Shown one piece after another: positions 52,547-59,787 of a stretch of DNA of 64,000 nt. The stretch is taken from positions 16,041 through 80,040 of the forward strand of contig CACWLC010000018.1 in NCBI GenBank assembly GCA_902761605.1, in the 5' to 3' direction. This DNA comes from an uncultured Prevotellaceae bacterium (GTDB taxonomy: Bacteria > Bacteroidota > Bacteroidia > Bacteroidales > Bacteroidaceae). The notes under the pieces were generated by a model. That model ran no database searches. It was not told the DNA's origin and saw only the letters and a program-made list of their open reading frames with translations. The stretch's first letter is position 1. Each line of letters begins with the position of its first letter. Made by a program: the position numbers and the translations under genes.

Positions 52547-53112
52547 TATTCCTTCACGCGGTTCAGGTATGAGCCGTCGCGAGTGTCAACCTGAATAAGG
52601 TCGCCCTCGTTGATGAACAGAGGCACACGGATCTCAACACCTGTCTCCAGAGTTGCTGGCTTCAGGGTGTTTGTTGCTGTGTCGCCCTTTACGCCTGGCT
52701 CAGAGTGAACAACACGAAGGTTGGTCTTTACTGGCATCTCGGCGTAGAGCACTGTACCGTCGGTGGTGTCAGAAACAACCTCCACGATATCGCTCTCCTT
52801 CATATACTCATGACCGATAACGAGTTCGTTGTCGATGGGAATCTGCTCGAAAGTCTCCTGATTCATGAAGATACGACCGCTCTGGTCCTCATACAGATAC
52901 TGGTAAGGACGACGCTCGATGATAACGTCCTCCAGCTTCTCACCGATGTTGAAGCGGCGCTCCAGCACGCGACCGTCAGATACGTTCTTTACCTTGATGA
53001 TCATAATTGTGTTACCCTTGCCTGGCTTGCGATGCTGGAAATCGATGCAAACCCAAATACTGCCGTCCATACGGATAGCAGTTCCTTTTTTAATGTCTTG
53101 CGAATTAATCAT
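52546..53112 (-). CDS. efp: elongation factor P, 188 aa
   Basis: Relieves ribosomes stalled at polyproline. Three beta domains are visible: KGTAIRMDGSIWVCIDF with the loop PGKGNT whose tip lysine (K32) is the usual modification site, the central RRPYQYLYEDQSGRIFMNQE in two pieces, and C-terminal KGDTATNTLKPATLETG with VPLFINEGDLIQVDTRDGSY. Complete. Divergent from rpmH. Confidence 0.97.
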   Translation of the reverse strand: MINSQDIKKGTAIRMDGSIWVCIDFQHRKPGKGNTIMIIKVKNVSDGRVLERRFNIGEKLEDVIIERRPYQYLYEDQSGRIFMNQETFEQIPIDNELVIGHEYMKESDIVEVVSDTTDGTVLYAEMPVKTNLRVVHSEPGVKGDTATNTLKPATLETGVEIRVPLFINEGDLIQVDTRDGSYLNRVKE

Positions 53113-53149
53113 ATTACCTTAAACTATTGATATTGTTACTTTTTCGGGT

Positions 53150-53158
53150 GCAAAGTTA
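53150..53158 (-). promoter_or_regulatory. -7 promoter box of efp
   Basis: TAACTTTGC on the - strand; no clear -33 box; leader about 36 nt. Confidence 0.55.
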
Positions 53159-53228
53159 CTAATTTTAATCGTTATTTCTTCGTTTTTTGAGAAAAAACAT
53201 AAAAAAATGCACTAATTTTAATGATTTT

Positions 53229-53261
53229 CTTGCGTAATTAAAAAGAAATGAGTACTTTTGC
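53229..53261 (+). promoter_or_regulatory. promoter of rpmH
   Basis: CTTG at 53229-53232, 20 bp, TACTTTTGC at 53253-53261; leader about 45 nt. Confidence 0.65.
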
Positions 53262-53307
53262 ACCCCAAATCGATTAGAATTGAATAAAAAATAAATAAGT
53301 TAAAGCA

Positions 53308-53463
53308 ATGAAGAGAACATTTCAGCCACACAATCGCCGTCGCGTAAACAAGCACGGCTTCCGTGAGAGAATGGCCACAAAGAATGGTCGTCGTGTATTG
53401 GCAGCTCGTCGCGCCAAGGGTCGTAAGAAGTTAACTGTTTCTGACGAGCATCACGGAAAGTAA
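53308..53463 (+). CDS. rpmH: 50S ribosomal protein L34, 51 aa
   Basis: [20 protein letters not shown] followed by [20 protein letters not shown] is the unmistakable L34 sequence, highly basic. A few extra C-terminal residues ([10 protein letters not shown]) are usual in Bacteroidetes. Monocistronic with its own promoter and terminator; dnaA and rnpA, the neighbours in many bacteria, are not here. Confidence 0.98.
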   Translation: MKRTFQPHNRRRVNKHGFRERMATKNGRRVLAARRAKGRKKLTVSDEHHGK

Positions 53464-53496
53464 TCCGAGAAGAAACGTAGAAAAAACAGCTAAAAT

Positions 53497-53539
53497 AGAA
53501 AGAAGTAGAGCGAAAACTTTACTTCTTTCTGTTTTTTTT
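53497..53539 (+). terminator. intrinsic terminator of rpmH
   Basis: Perfect 11-bp stem AGAAAGAAGTA / TACTTCTTTCT followed by G and eight Ts. Confidence 0.85.
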
Positions 53540-53547
53540 GTAACTAA

Positions 53548-53580
53548 TTTGGTTTTTCGAATTATTTTGTGTACTTTTGT
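53548..53580 (+). promoter_or_regulatory. promoter of the PASTA-rluD-ddl operon
   Basis: TTTG at 53548-53551, 20 bp, TACTTTTGT at 53572-53580. The ATG follows 4 nt later, so the mRNA is nearly leaderless. Confidence 0.75.
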
Positions 53581-53584
53581 GCCC

Positions 53585-54247
53585 ATGAAGACAAAAGAAT
53601 TCTTCGGAAAGTTTGTTAGCGCCTATCTGCTGGGTCATCTGGCAGCTATGGTTGTGTTCATTGTCCTTATCTGCTTCGGAGTGAAATATGGACTTGAGTG
53701 GTATACCCATCATGGTGAAGGAATAGAGGTGCCTAAGGTCGAGAATATGTTATATGCCAATGCCCGAACGCTTATTGAGCAGAAAGGGCTTAATATCATG
53801 GTTACCGACTCAGGATATAACAAGAAGCTTCCTGAAGACTGTATCTTAGCCCAGAGTCCTGGCGAGGGTACAAAGGTAAAGGAAGGACATATGGTATATG
53901 TCACTGTGAATGCCCCGTCATCGCCAACTTTCGCCATCCCTGACATTGTGGACAACAGCAGTTACCGCGAGGCAATGGCTAAGCTGACGGCAATGGGATT
54001 CAGACTCCTTCCTCCTAAGAAGGTGCCCGGAGAGAAAGACTGGGTATATGGTATCATCAGTCGTGGCCGTAGGATATCTACAGGCGATTTGGTTAACATT
54101 GACTCACCTCTGACACTTATGATCGGTAGTGGATTGTACAGTGAGGAAGAGGAGGATCTCGACTATGTTGAGCCCGTATATCATCAGGCACATGAGGGCA
54201 CTATGCCTGAAGAGGATGATTTTGAGGAGGTGAAGGTACCGGAATAG
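53585..54247 (+). CDS. membrane-anchored PASTA domain protein, 220 aa
   Basis: An N-terminal membrane helix (YLLGHLAAMVVFIVLICFGV) is followed by three PASTA-like units that start at VPKVENMLYANARTLIEQKG, IPDIVDNSSYREAMAKLTAM and the shorter DWVYGIISRG region, with an acidic tail. PASTA modules bind muropeptides or beta-lactam-like ligands; unlike in Firmicutes, no kinase domain is attached. Position before rluD and ddl suggests a cell-wall role. ATG 53585 is set by the promoter. Confidence 0.87.
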   Translation: MKTKEFFGKFVSAYLLGHLAAMVVFIVLICFGVKYGLEWYTHHGEGIEVPKVENMLYANARTLIEQKGLNIMVTDSGYNKKLPEDCILAQSPGEGTKVKEGHMVYVTVNAPSSPTFAIPDIVDNSSYREAMAKLTAMGFRLLPPKKVPGEKDWVYGIISRGRRISTGDLVNIDSPLTLMIGSGLYSEEEEDLDYVEPVYHQAHEGTMPEEDDFEEVKVPE

Positions 54248-54254
54248 AATTGAG

Positions 54255-54289
54255 AGTGTAGAGTTTAGAGTGTAGAGTTTGCTACCGCT
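54255..54289 (+). repeat. 7-bp TAGAGTT repeat, copy 1, before rluD
   Basis: AGTGTAGAGTTTAGAGTGTA then GAGTTTGCTACCGCT. The same 35 bp recurs at 56367-56408 with one extra 7-bp unit. Confidence 0.75.
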
Positions 54290-54292
54290 GTG

Positions 54293-55357
54293 ATGATTGA
54301 GGATTTTGAAATAGAGGACGAGGAACTGTTGGAAGCTGGTGACGAACCGGCCGACGACGGGCAGCTATATGAGCATTTCCGTATAGAGGTGGATCGTGGT
54401 CAGGTGCCTGTACGCATCGATAAGTTCCTTTCCGAACATCAGCCTCACTCCAGCCGTAACCGTATTCAGAAAGCCGCAGAGGCTGGATTCATACATGTGA
54501 ACGGCACTCCTGTAAAGAGCAACTATAAGGTCCGGGCTGGCGATATCGTCACTCTGATGCTCGATCGTCCTCACTATGATACTACAATAGAACCGGAGGA
54601 CATCCCCCTTGAGGTGGTTTATGAAGACGACGACCTGATGGTCATAAACAAACCGGCAGGTATGGTGGTACATCCCGGATGCGGCAACTTCAACGGTACA
54701 CTTGTCAATGCCATCGCCTGGCATCTGAAGGATCTGGAGTCGTATGACCCTAATGATCCGGAGGTGGGACTGGTACACCGTATCGACAAGGATACCAGCG
54801 GATTGCTCGTGGTGGCCAAGACTCCTGATGCAAAGACATCGCTGGGCAAGCAGTTCTTCAACAAGACAACCCATCGCAGCTATAACGCACTCGTATGGGG
54901 TAACTTCGTGGAAGACGAGGGTAGGATAGAGGGTAATATCGGTCGTGACCCTAAAGACCGTCTGCGTATGGATGTCTTTCCTCCTGACTCAGAGATAGGC
55001 AAACCAGCAGTGACTCATTACAAGGTGCTGGAGAGATATGGTTATACTACTCTCGTGGAGTGTATCCTCGAAACAGGACGTACTCATCAGATCCGTGCCC
55101 ACATGAAACATATCGGTCATCCGCTGTTCTGCGATGAGAGATATGGAGGATGTGAGATACGGCGTGGTGAACGTACTGCCAGTTACAAGGCATATATCCA
55201 GAACTGTTTCAAACTCTGTCCGCGTCAGGTGCTGCATGCAAAGACCCTTGGCTTTGTGCATCCTACTACAGGCAAGCAGATGGACTTCACCTCGGAGTGG
55301 CCTGAGGATATGGCGGCACTGATAGATAAGTGGAGGAAGTACGTGGGAAATAAATAA
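54293..55357 (+). CDS. rluD: RluA-family 23S rRNA pseudouridine synthase (RluD-like), 354 aa
   Basis: N-terminal S4 RNA-binding domain (VRIDKFLSEHQPHSSRNRIQ, VNGTPVKSNYKVRAGD) and the synthase domain with catalytic Asp165 in VGLVHRIDKDTSGLLV, plus LVECILETGRTHQIRAHM. Makes pseudouridine in large-subunit rRNA helix 69 if it is a true RluD; RluC or RluA-like specificity cannot be excluded. ATG 54293 is preferred to GTG 54290. Lies between repeat copies. Confidence 0.9.
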   Translation: MIEDFEIEDEELLEAGDEPADDGQLYEHFRIEVDRGQVPVRIDKFLSEHQPHSSRNRIQKAAEAGFIHVNGTPVKSNYKVRAGDIVTLMLDRPHYDTTIEPEDIPLEVVYEDDDLMVINKPAGMVVHPGCGNFNGTLVNAIAWHLKDLESYDPNDPEVGLVHRIDKDTSGLLVVAKTPDAKTSLGKQFFNKTTHRSYNALVWGNFVEDEGRIEGNIGRDPKDRLRMDVFPPDSEIGKPAVTHYKVLERYGYTTLVECILETGRTHQIRAHMKHIGHPLFCDERYGGCEIRRGERTASYKAYIQNCFKLCPRQVLHAKTLGFVHPTTGKQMDFTSEWPEDMAALIDKWRKYVGNK

Positions 55358-55378
55358 ACTATAAAAATAAAATATAAT

Positions 55379-56368
55379 ATGGAGATGAAGAGAACGATAG
55401 CTATCGTATGTGGTGGCGACTCATCAGAACATGATGTATCCCTGCGTTCAGCACAGGGACTCTATTCCTTTTTTGACAAGGAGCGTTACAATGTGTATAT
55501 CGTAGATATCAAAGGCCTCGACTGGCATGTAGAACTGCATGATGGCACAACGACGAAGATCGATCGTAATGACTTCTCATTCGTTGAGGATGGAAAAAAA
55601 CGGGTTTTCGACTATGCATATATCACCATCCATGGCACCCCGGGCGAGAATGGTAAGCTGCAGGGATATTTCGACCTTATTCGTCTGCCTTATTCTACCA
55701 GTAGTCTGCTCGTTGAGGCTATGACCTTTGATAAGTTCGTCCTTAACCAGTACCTGCGTAGCTATGGTGTCAGCGTGGCCGATTCACTGCTCATCCGTAA
55801 GGGATATGAGGAACTGGTAAGCGATGACGAGGTAGAGGAGCGCATCGGTATGCCTTGCTTCGTAAAACCAGCTGCCGACGGTTCGTCGTTCGGTGTGTCG
55901 AAGGTAAAAAACAAGGATCAGTTGGCTCCTGCCATTCGAAAGGCCATGCTCGAGAGTCCTGAGATAATGGTAGAGTCTCTGCTTGAGGGAACAGAGATAA
56001 CACAGGGTATCTATAAGACCCGTGAGAAAACAGTTGTGTTCCCTATCACAGAGGTGGTGACATCTAACGAGTTCTTCGATTACGATGCAAAATACAATGG
56101 TCAGGTGCAGGAGATTACTCCAGCCCGTCTGTCACCTGAGATCGCTGAGCGTGTGTCAAAGATTACATCGCATATATATGACATCCTCCATTGTAATGGT
56201 ATCATCCGTATCGATTATATCGTGTCCAAGGAGGGAAAGATATCCATGCTTGAGGTGAATACCACTCCAGGAATGACAGCTACCAGCTTTATACCGCAGC
56301 AGGTTCGTGCCGCCGGACTTAATATGGCTGATGTGCTGACGGATATCGTGGAGAATCAGATGGAGTAG
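55379..56368 (+). CDS. ddl: D-alanine--D-alanine ligase, 329 aa
   Basis: ATP-grasp enzyme that makes the D-Ala-D-Ala dipeptide used by MurF. IAIVCGGDSSEHDVSLRSA, HGTPGENGKLQGYFDLIRLP, CFVKPAADGSSFGVSKV, and the C-terminal RIDYIVSKEGKISMLEVNT with PGMTATSFIPQ. The HDVSL form in place of HEVS is as in other Bacteroidetes. The alternative ATG is 55385. The stop lies inside the second copy of the TAGAGTT repeat. Confidence 0.95.
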   Translation: MEMKRTIAIVCGGDSSEHDVSLRSAQGLYSFFDKERYNVYIVDIKGLDWHVELHDGTTTKIDRNDFSFVEDGKKRVFDYAYITIHGTPGENGKLQGYFDLIRLPYSTSSLLVEAMTFDKFVLNQYLRSYGVSVADSLLIRKGYEELVSDDEVEERIGMPCFVKPAADGSSFGVSKVKNKDQLAPAIRKAMLESPEIMVESLLEGTEITQGIYKTREKTVVFPITEVVTSNEFFDYDAKYNGQVQEITPARLSPEIAERVSKITSHIYDILHCNGIIRIDYIVSKEGKISMLEVNTTPGMTATSFIPQQVRAAGLNMADVLTDIVENQME

Positions 56369-56408
56369 TGTAGAGTTTAGAGTGTAGAGTTTAGAGTTTG
56401 CTACCGCT
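56367..56408 (+). repeat. 7-bp TAGAGTT repeat, copy 2, before the acyltransferase gene
   Basis: 42-bp version of the repeat at 54255-54289, with one extra TAGAGTT unit and the same end TTTGCTACCGCT. Both copies lie directly before an ATG-ATT start. Confidence 0.75.
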
Positions 56409-57554
56409 ATGATTGCGACAAAGGAGTTTGACGAGATAAGACCGTACGAGCCGGAAGAGATGAGGCAGGCCTTCGAGGACTTGCTGGGTGACCGACAGTT
56501 TAACATCATCATGAAGGGCTTCGCACCATGGTTGCCAAAGTCCGTACGTAATGGATTGCTGCGTCTTGCCTTCAAGGGAGTGAAGACACCGCTCGACTTC
56601 CAGAAGCGGTTTATGAAGCCCGTCGTCAACTACATCATCCGTAAGCATACTGATGGCTGTAGTTTTGACGATGCAAGTTTGAGAGACTCTCCACTAAGAT
56701 ACACCTTTGTCAGCAATCATCGTGACATCGTGCTCGACTCTGCCTTCCTCGACGTGAAACTCTTTGAGGCCGGATATCCCACAACAGTGGAGATTGGCAT
56801 CGGCGATAATCTTCTAATCTATCCCTGGATAAAGAACCTTGTCCGCATGAACAAGGCCTTTACCGTTCGTCGAGGACTCTCTCTCCGTGAGACTCTTGCT
56901 GCATCACAACTGATGAGCCGTTATATCCATTATGCTGTTACCCAGAAGAAGGAGAATATATGGATTGCCCAACGCGAGGGTAGGGCTAAGGACTCTAATG
57001 ACCGAACTCAGGATGCAGTACTTAAGATGCTGGCTATGGGCGGAGATCTTCAGGAACTGAACATCGTGCCATTGACTATCAGCTATGAATACGACCCCTG
57101 CGATTATCTCAAGGCCCAGGAGTTCCAACAAAAGCGCGACAATCCCAGTTTCAAGAAAAGCAAACAGGATGACCTTGACAATATGAAGACTGGCATCCTG
57201 GGATATAAGGGTAGGGTGGTGTATCGTACTGCTGCTCCGATTAATACATGGATTGAGGAACTGAAGGATGTTCCAAAGACCGAGTTCTTCAAGGCTGTGG
57301 CAGAGCGTATGGACCGTGAGATACATCGTGGCTACGAACTCTTCCCCTGTAACTATATCGCCCTCGATGAACTCAATGGCAATACGGATAATGCCAGCCA
57401 TTATACCGATACCGACAAGCAGCGCTTTGAGAAATATCTCTCAGGGCAGATAGCAAAGATCAGTATCCCAAATAAGGATGAGGCTTTCCTTCGTGAGCGG
57501 ATACTTACAATGTATGCCAACCCTGTTAGAAACTATTTAAGGGTAAAAAAGTAA
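56409..57554 (+). CDS. PlsC-like acyltransferase, 381 aa
   Basis: The HX4D motif of glycerolipid acyltransferases is in FVSNHRDIVLDSAFL, with later blocks ENIWIAQREGRAKD (EGR-type substrate site) and VPLTISYEYDPCD. Probably transfers an acyl chain to a lysophospholipid or similar lipid at the membrane; no clear transmembrane helix at the N-terminus. The last residues (VRNYLRVKK) run into the A-rich repeat that follows. Confidence 0.88.
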   Translation: MIATKEFDEIRPYEPEEMRQAFEDLLGDRQFNIIMKGFAPWLPKSVRNGLLRLAFKGVKTPLDFQKRFMKPVVNYIIRKHTDGCSFDDASLRDSPLRYTFVSNHRDIVLDSAFLDVKLFEAGYPTTVEIGIGDNLLIYPWIKNLVRMNKAFTVRRGLSLRETLAASQLMSRYIHYAVTQKKENIWIAQREGRAKDSNDRTQDAVLKMLAMGGDLQELNIVPLTISYEYDPCDYLKAQEFQQKRDNPSFKKSKQDDLDNMKTGILGYKGRVVYRTAAPINTWIEELKDVPKTEFFKAVAERMDREIHRGYELFPCNYIALDELNGNTDNASHYTDTDKQRFEKYLSGQIAKISIPNKDEAFLRERILTMYANPVRNYLRVKK

Positions 57555-57652
57555 AAGGGTAAAAGATATGTACGCGAATATTCGGTTCAAGGCATACCTG
57601 ATGAAGGCTGGTAAGATGTTGTCTTACCTTTTTACCTTTTTACCTTTTTGCC
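57541..57652. repeat. inverted pair of AAAAAGGTA-type repeats around a lipoprotein start
   Basis: The left tract, 57541-57565, is GGGTAAAAAAGTAAAAGGGT plus AAAAG; the right tract, 57623-57652, is its approximate complement (CTTACCTTTTTACCTTTTTA and on) and encodes the signal peptide core of the NigD-like protein. The start codon lies between the arms. Confidence 0.65.
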
Positions 57653-58299
57653 TTTTCTTGTCTTGCACTCAGGATGCCTACGACAAAGGCGAGGGCAAAT
57701 ACTCGCTGATGCGTGCTGATTTTGTTGAGGCAAATTCCAACACTCAGAAAGAGATTGACCGTATAACTACCGACGATGGGGATATCCTGTCGGCATCGAA
57801 ACCGTTCAAGGTCAAGTTCGTTAATACCCCTGACTCTGTTTATCGTTGTGTCTTATATTATAATAAGGTGAAGGATGAGAAGAATCAGGATGTCTTCGAA
57901 CCGATATCTATCGGTCAGGTTGCATGTCCGAAGATTATCCCATTGGCAGAGCTCGACACAGAGATGAAGACCGATCCGGTGAAGTTTGAGAGTGCTTGGA
58001 TGAGCAAGTCGGGCAAATACATCAACTTGAGTCTCTATCTGATGACAGGCACTTCAGATGATGAGGAGGCAAAACAGACCCTGCGTATCGTTCAGGATGC
58101 TATCGTCACAAATCCCGACGCCACCCAAACAAGTTATCTTCGTATCTACCACGATCAGGGTGGAGTGCCGGAATATTATTCTACGCAAGTCTACCTCAGC
58201 ATCATCACTCCTGAAATCCATACCGACTCGGTGCGAATCCAAATTCCTACATATAAGGGGACTGTGGAGAAGGCATTTCAGATAAACAGTAAACGATGA
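57601..58299 (+). CDS. NigD-like lipoprotein, 232 aa
   Basis: Lipoprotein signal MLSYLFTFLPFCLFLSC, whose core is encoded by the CTTTTTAC repeat. The mature part (YSLMRADFVEANSNTQKEID, RCVLYYNKV, ESAWMSKSGKYINLSLYLMT) matches NigD-like proteins of Bacteroidetes; their function is not established. Starts are possible at 57568, 57601 or 57616; I chose 57601 for a normal signal length. Its stop overlaps the DUF6057 start by 4 nt, linking it to the module downstream. Confidence 0.82.
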   Translation: MKAGKMLSYLFTFLPFCLFLSCTQDAYDKGEGKYSLMRADFVEANSNTQKEIDRITTDDGDILSASKPFKVKFVNTPDSVYRCVLYYNKVKDEKNQDVFEPISIGQVACPKIIPLAELDTEMKTDPVKFESAWMSKSGKYINLSLYLMTGTSDDEEAKQTLRIVQDAIVTNPDATQTSYLRIYHDQGGVPEYYSTQVYLSIITPEIHTDSVRIQIPTYKGTVEKAFQINSKR

Positions 58300-59702
58300 A
58301 AGTACGGATTATCATATTTGTTTTAGCAATCATTGCGGTTTTCAGCTTCTTCCAGTTCTGCTATCCGTATCATTTCTTTTACCACGAGCAGAATCAGATC
58401 TTCCTTTGGGAATGGGAATATATATCCGGATATTTCGATAATATAGGGGGATTGGCGTCGCTCGTAGGTGATTTCCTTACTCAGTTTTATTATTATTTGT
58501 ATGCTGGAGCTACAATCCTGACTTTATGCATTGCATTGGCAGGACTTATGTTGTTTAGGGCTTTAACAAATTTCAAAGTCAGTCCATGGATTGCTCTTGT
58601 TGCAGGACTTGCTGTGATTGGCTTTCTTTCAGTATGTCATTTTAGTACAAGTTATAAGATGTCGTCAACGATAACTTTTATAGGCTGGTTCCTGGCTCTT
58701 TGGCTTGTTTCTACTATCAGACATAGGTGGTTGAGATTATCATGTCTCTTAATGATGCTCTTACCGGCATATCTGCTTTTTGGTACACCAAAGATAAAGC
58801 GTCTGCAGGCTCCAGACTTTGTTCTTGAGAAAGACTTTGCAGTAGATAATGAATACCGTTTTGGCAACTATAATAAAGTGCTTGACATAGTAAAGAACTC
58901 TGATGGCTGGACAGACCAGATGCTGTTCTTCTATAATCTCGTACTGGCTCAACGAGACGAGTTGCCTGATCATCTGCTTGACTTCACACCGAATTATCTT
59001 GGCACGTTTGAGAAAATAGGACCGGAGAGTCCGATGCTGACAATCTTGAATATGAACGAGCTTTATTGGGTATTAGGTGATATGACGTTCACTGAGCGAG
59101 CTGCAATGATGACAAATGTCTTTGCTCCCAAGAATCGTAATGTCAGGATGATGAAACGTCTGGCAGAATGTAATATCGTCAGTGGCGACAACTTGGCAGC
59201 ACAGAAATATCTCCGTATACTCAGCAAGACCTTTGTGTATGGAAAATGGGCTGATGCCACACGGGCTTTCATGTCAAAAGGACATACTCCACCATATCTT
59301 AAGCAGAAGATGCAGTTCGTAAATGTTCATGATACTATCACAGTAAGCGACAATGCCCACTTCCTGATGATGCAGTTGCTTGATCATAACGCGGACAACA
59401 CAATAGCACTCGATTATATCCTCTGCAGTAACCTATTGTTGAAAGACATCGCCAACTTTAAGCGCGACTACGACCGTTATTGCATCGATACAGCAAAGCC
59501 TCGTATGAAACGTCTTTATCAGGAAGCCCTGTGCATCTGGTTGGCTGGTTCTAATGCTCCACAGGAGGAGTGGCAGAAGTATATCAAAATGCCTGATGTG
59601 ATGAAGAGGTTCATAGATTATAACAACCAGCGTGGAAATCCGAAATTCAAGGGCACATACTGGTACTTTTTCGATAAAGTAAAAACGACAAATGATAAAT
59701 GA
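58296..59702 (+). CDS. DUF6057-type membrane protein, 468 aa
   Basis: An N-terminal membrane part with about five helices (residues 5-170; IIIFVLAIIAVFSFFQFCYP first) and a soluble helical-repeat part from about residue 180 (FGNYNKVLDIVKNSDGWTDQ, MKRLAECNIVSGDNLAAQKYL). Resembles the Bacteroidetes DUF6057 family, of unknown function. A paralogue lies on the opposite strand at the window end, sharing the block V-KRLAE-N--NGEY--A-KYL. Overlaps its neighbours at both ends (4 nt with NigD-like, 11 nt or none with the CxxCH lipoprotein depending on start). Confidence 0.8.
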   Translation: MKVRIIIFVLAIIAVFSFFQFCYPYHFFYHEQNQIFLWEWEYISGYFDNIGGLASLVGDFLTQFYYYLYAGATILTLCIALAGLMLFRALTNFKVSPWIALVAGLAVIGFLSVCHFSTSYKMSSTITFIGWFLALWLVSTIRHRWLRLSCLLMMLLPAYLLFGTPKIKRLQAPDFVLEKDFAVDNEYRFGNYNKVLDIVKNSDGWTDQMLFFYNLVLAQRDELPDHLLDFTPNYLGTFEKIGPESPMLTILNMNELYWVLGDMTFTERAAMMTNVFAPKNRNVRMMKRLAECNIVSGDNLAAQKYLRILSKTFVYGKWADATRAFMSKGHTPPYLKQKMQFVNVHDTITVSDNAHFLMMQLLDHNADNTIALDYILCSNLLLKDIANFKRDYDRYCIDTAKPRMKRLYQEALCIWLAGSNAPQEEWQKYIKMPDVMKRFIDYNNQRGNPKFKGTYWYFFDKVKTTNDK

Positions 59703-59787
59703 TAAACTTATGCGGAATATAACCTATATAACTATGCAGAAGATGATGGTATCACGTTTATCATTTATCATTTATCATTTATCATTT
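59690..59787. repeat. perfect inverted repeat of AAATGATAAATGATAAAC around a lipoprotein start
   Basis: The 18-bp left arm at 59690-59707 contains the stop of the DUF6057 gene; its exact complement at 59756-59773 begins a longer TTTATCA repeat (to 59787) that encodes the signal peptide core (SFIIYHLSF). In mRNA the arms can pair, enclosing all candidate start codons in a 48-nt loop. Confidence 0.8.
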
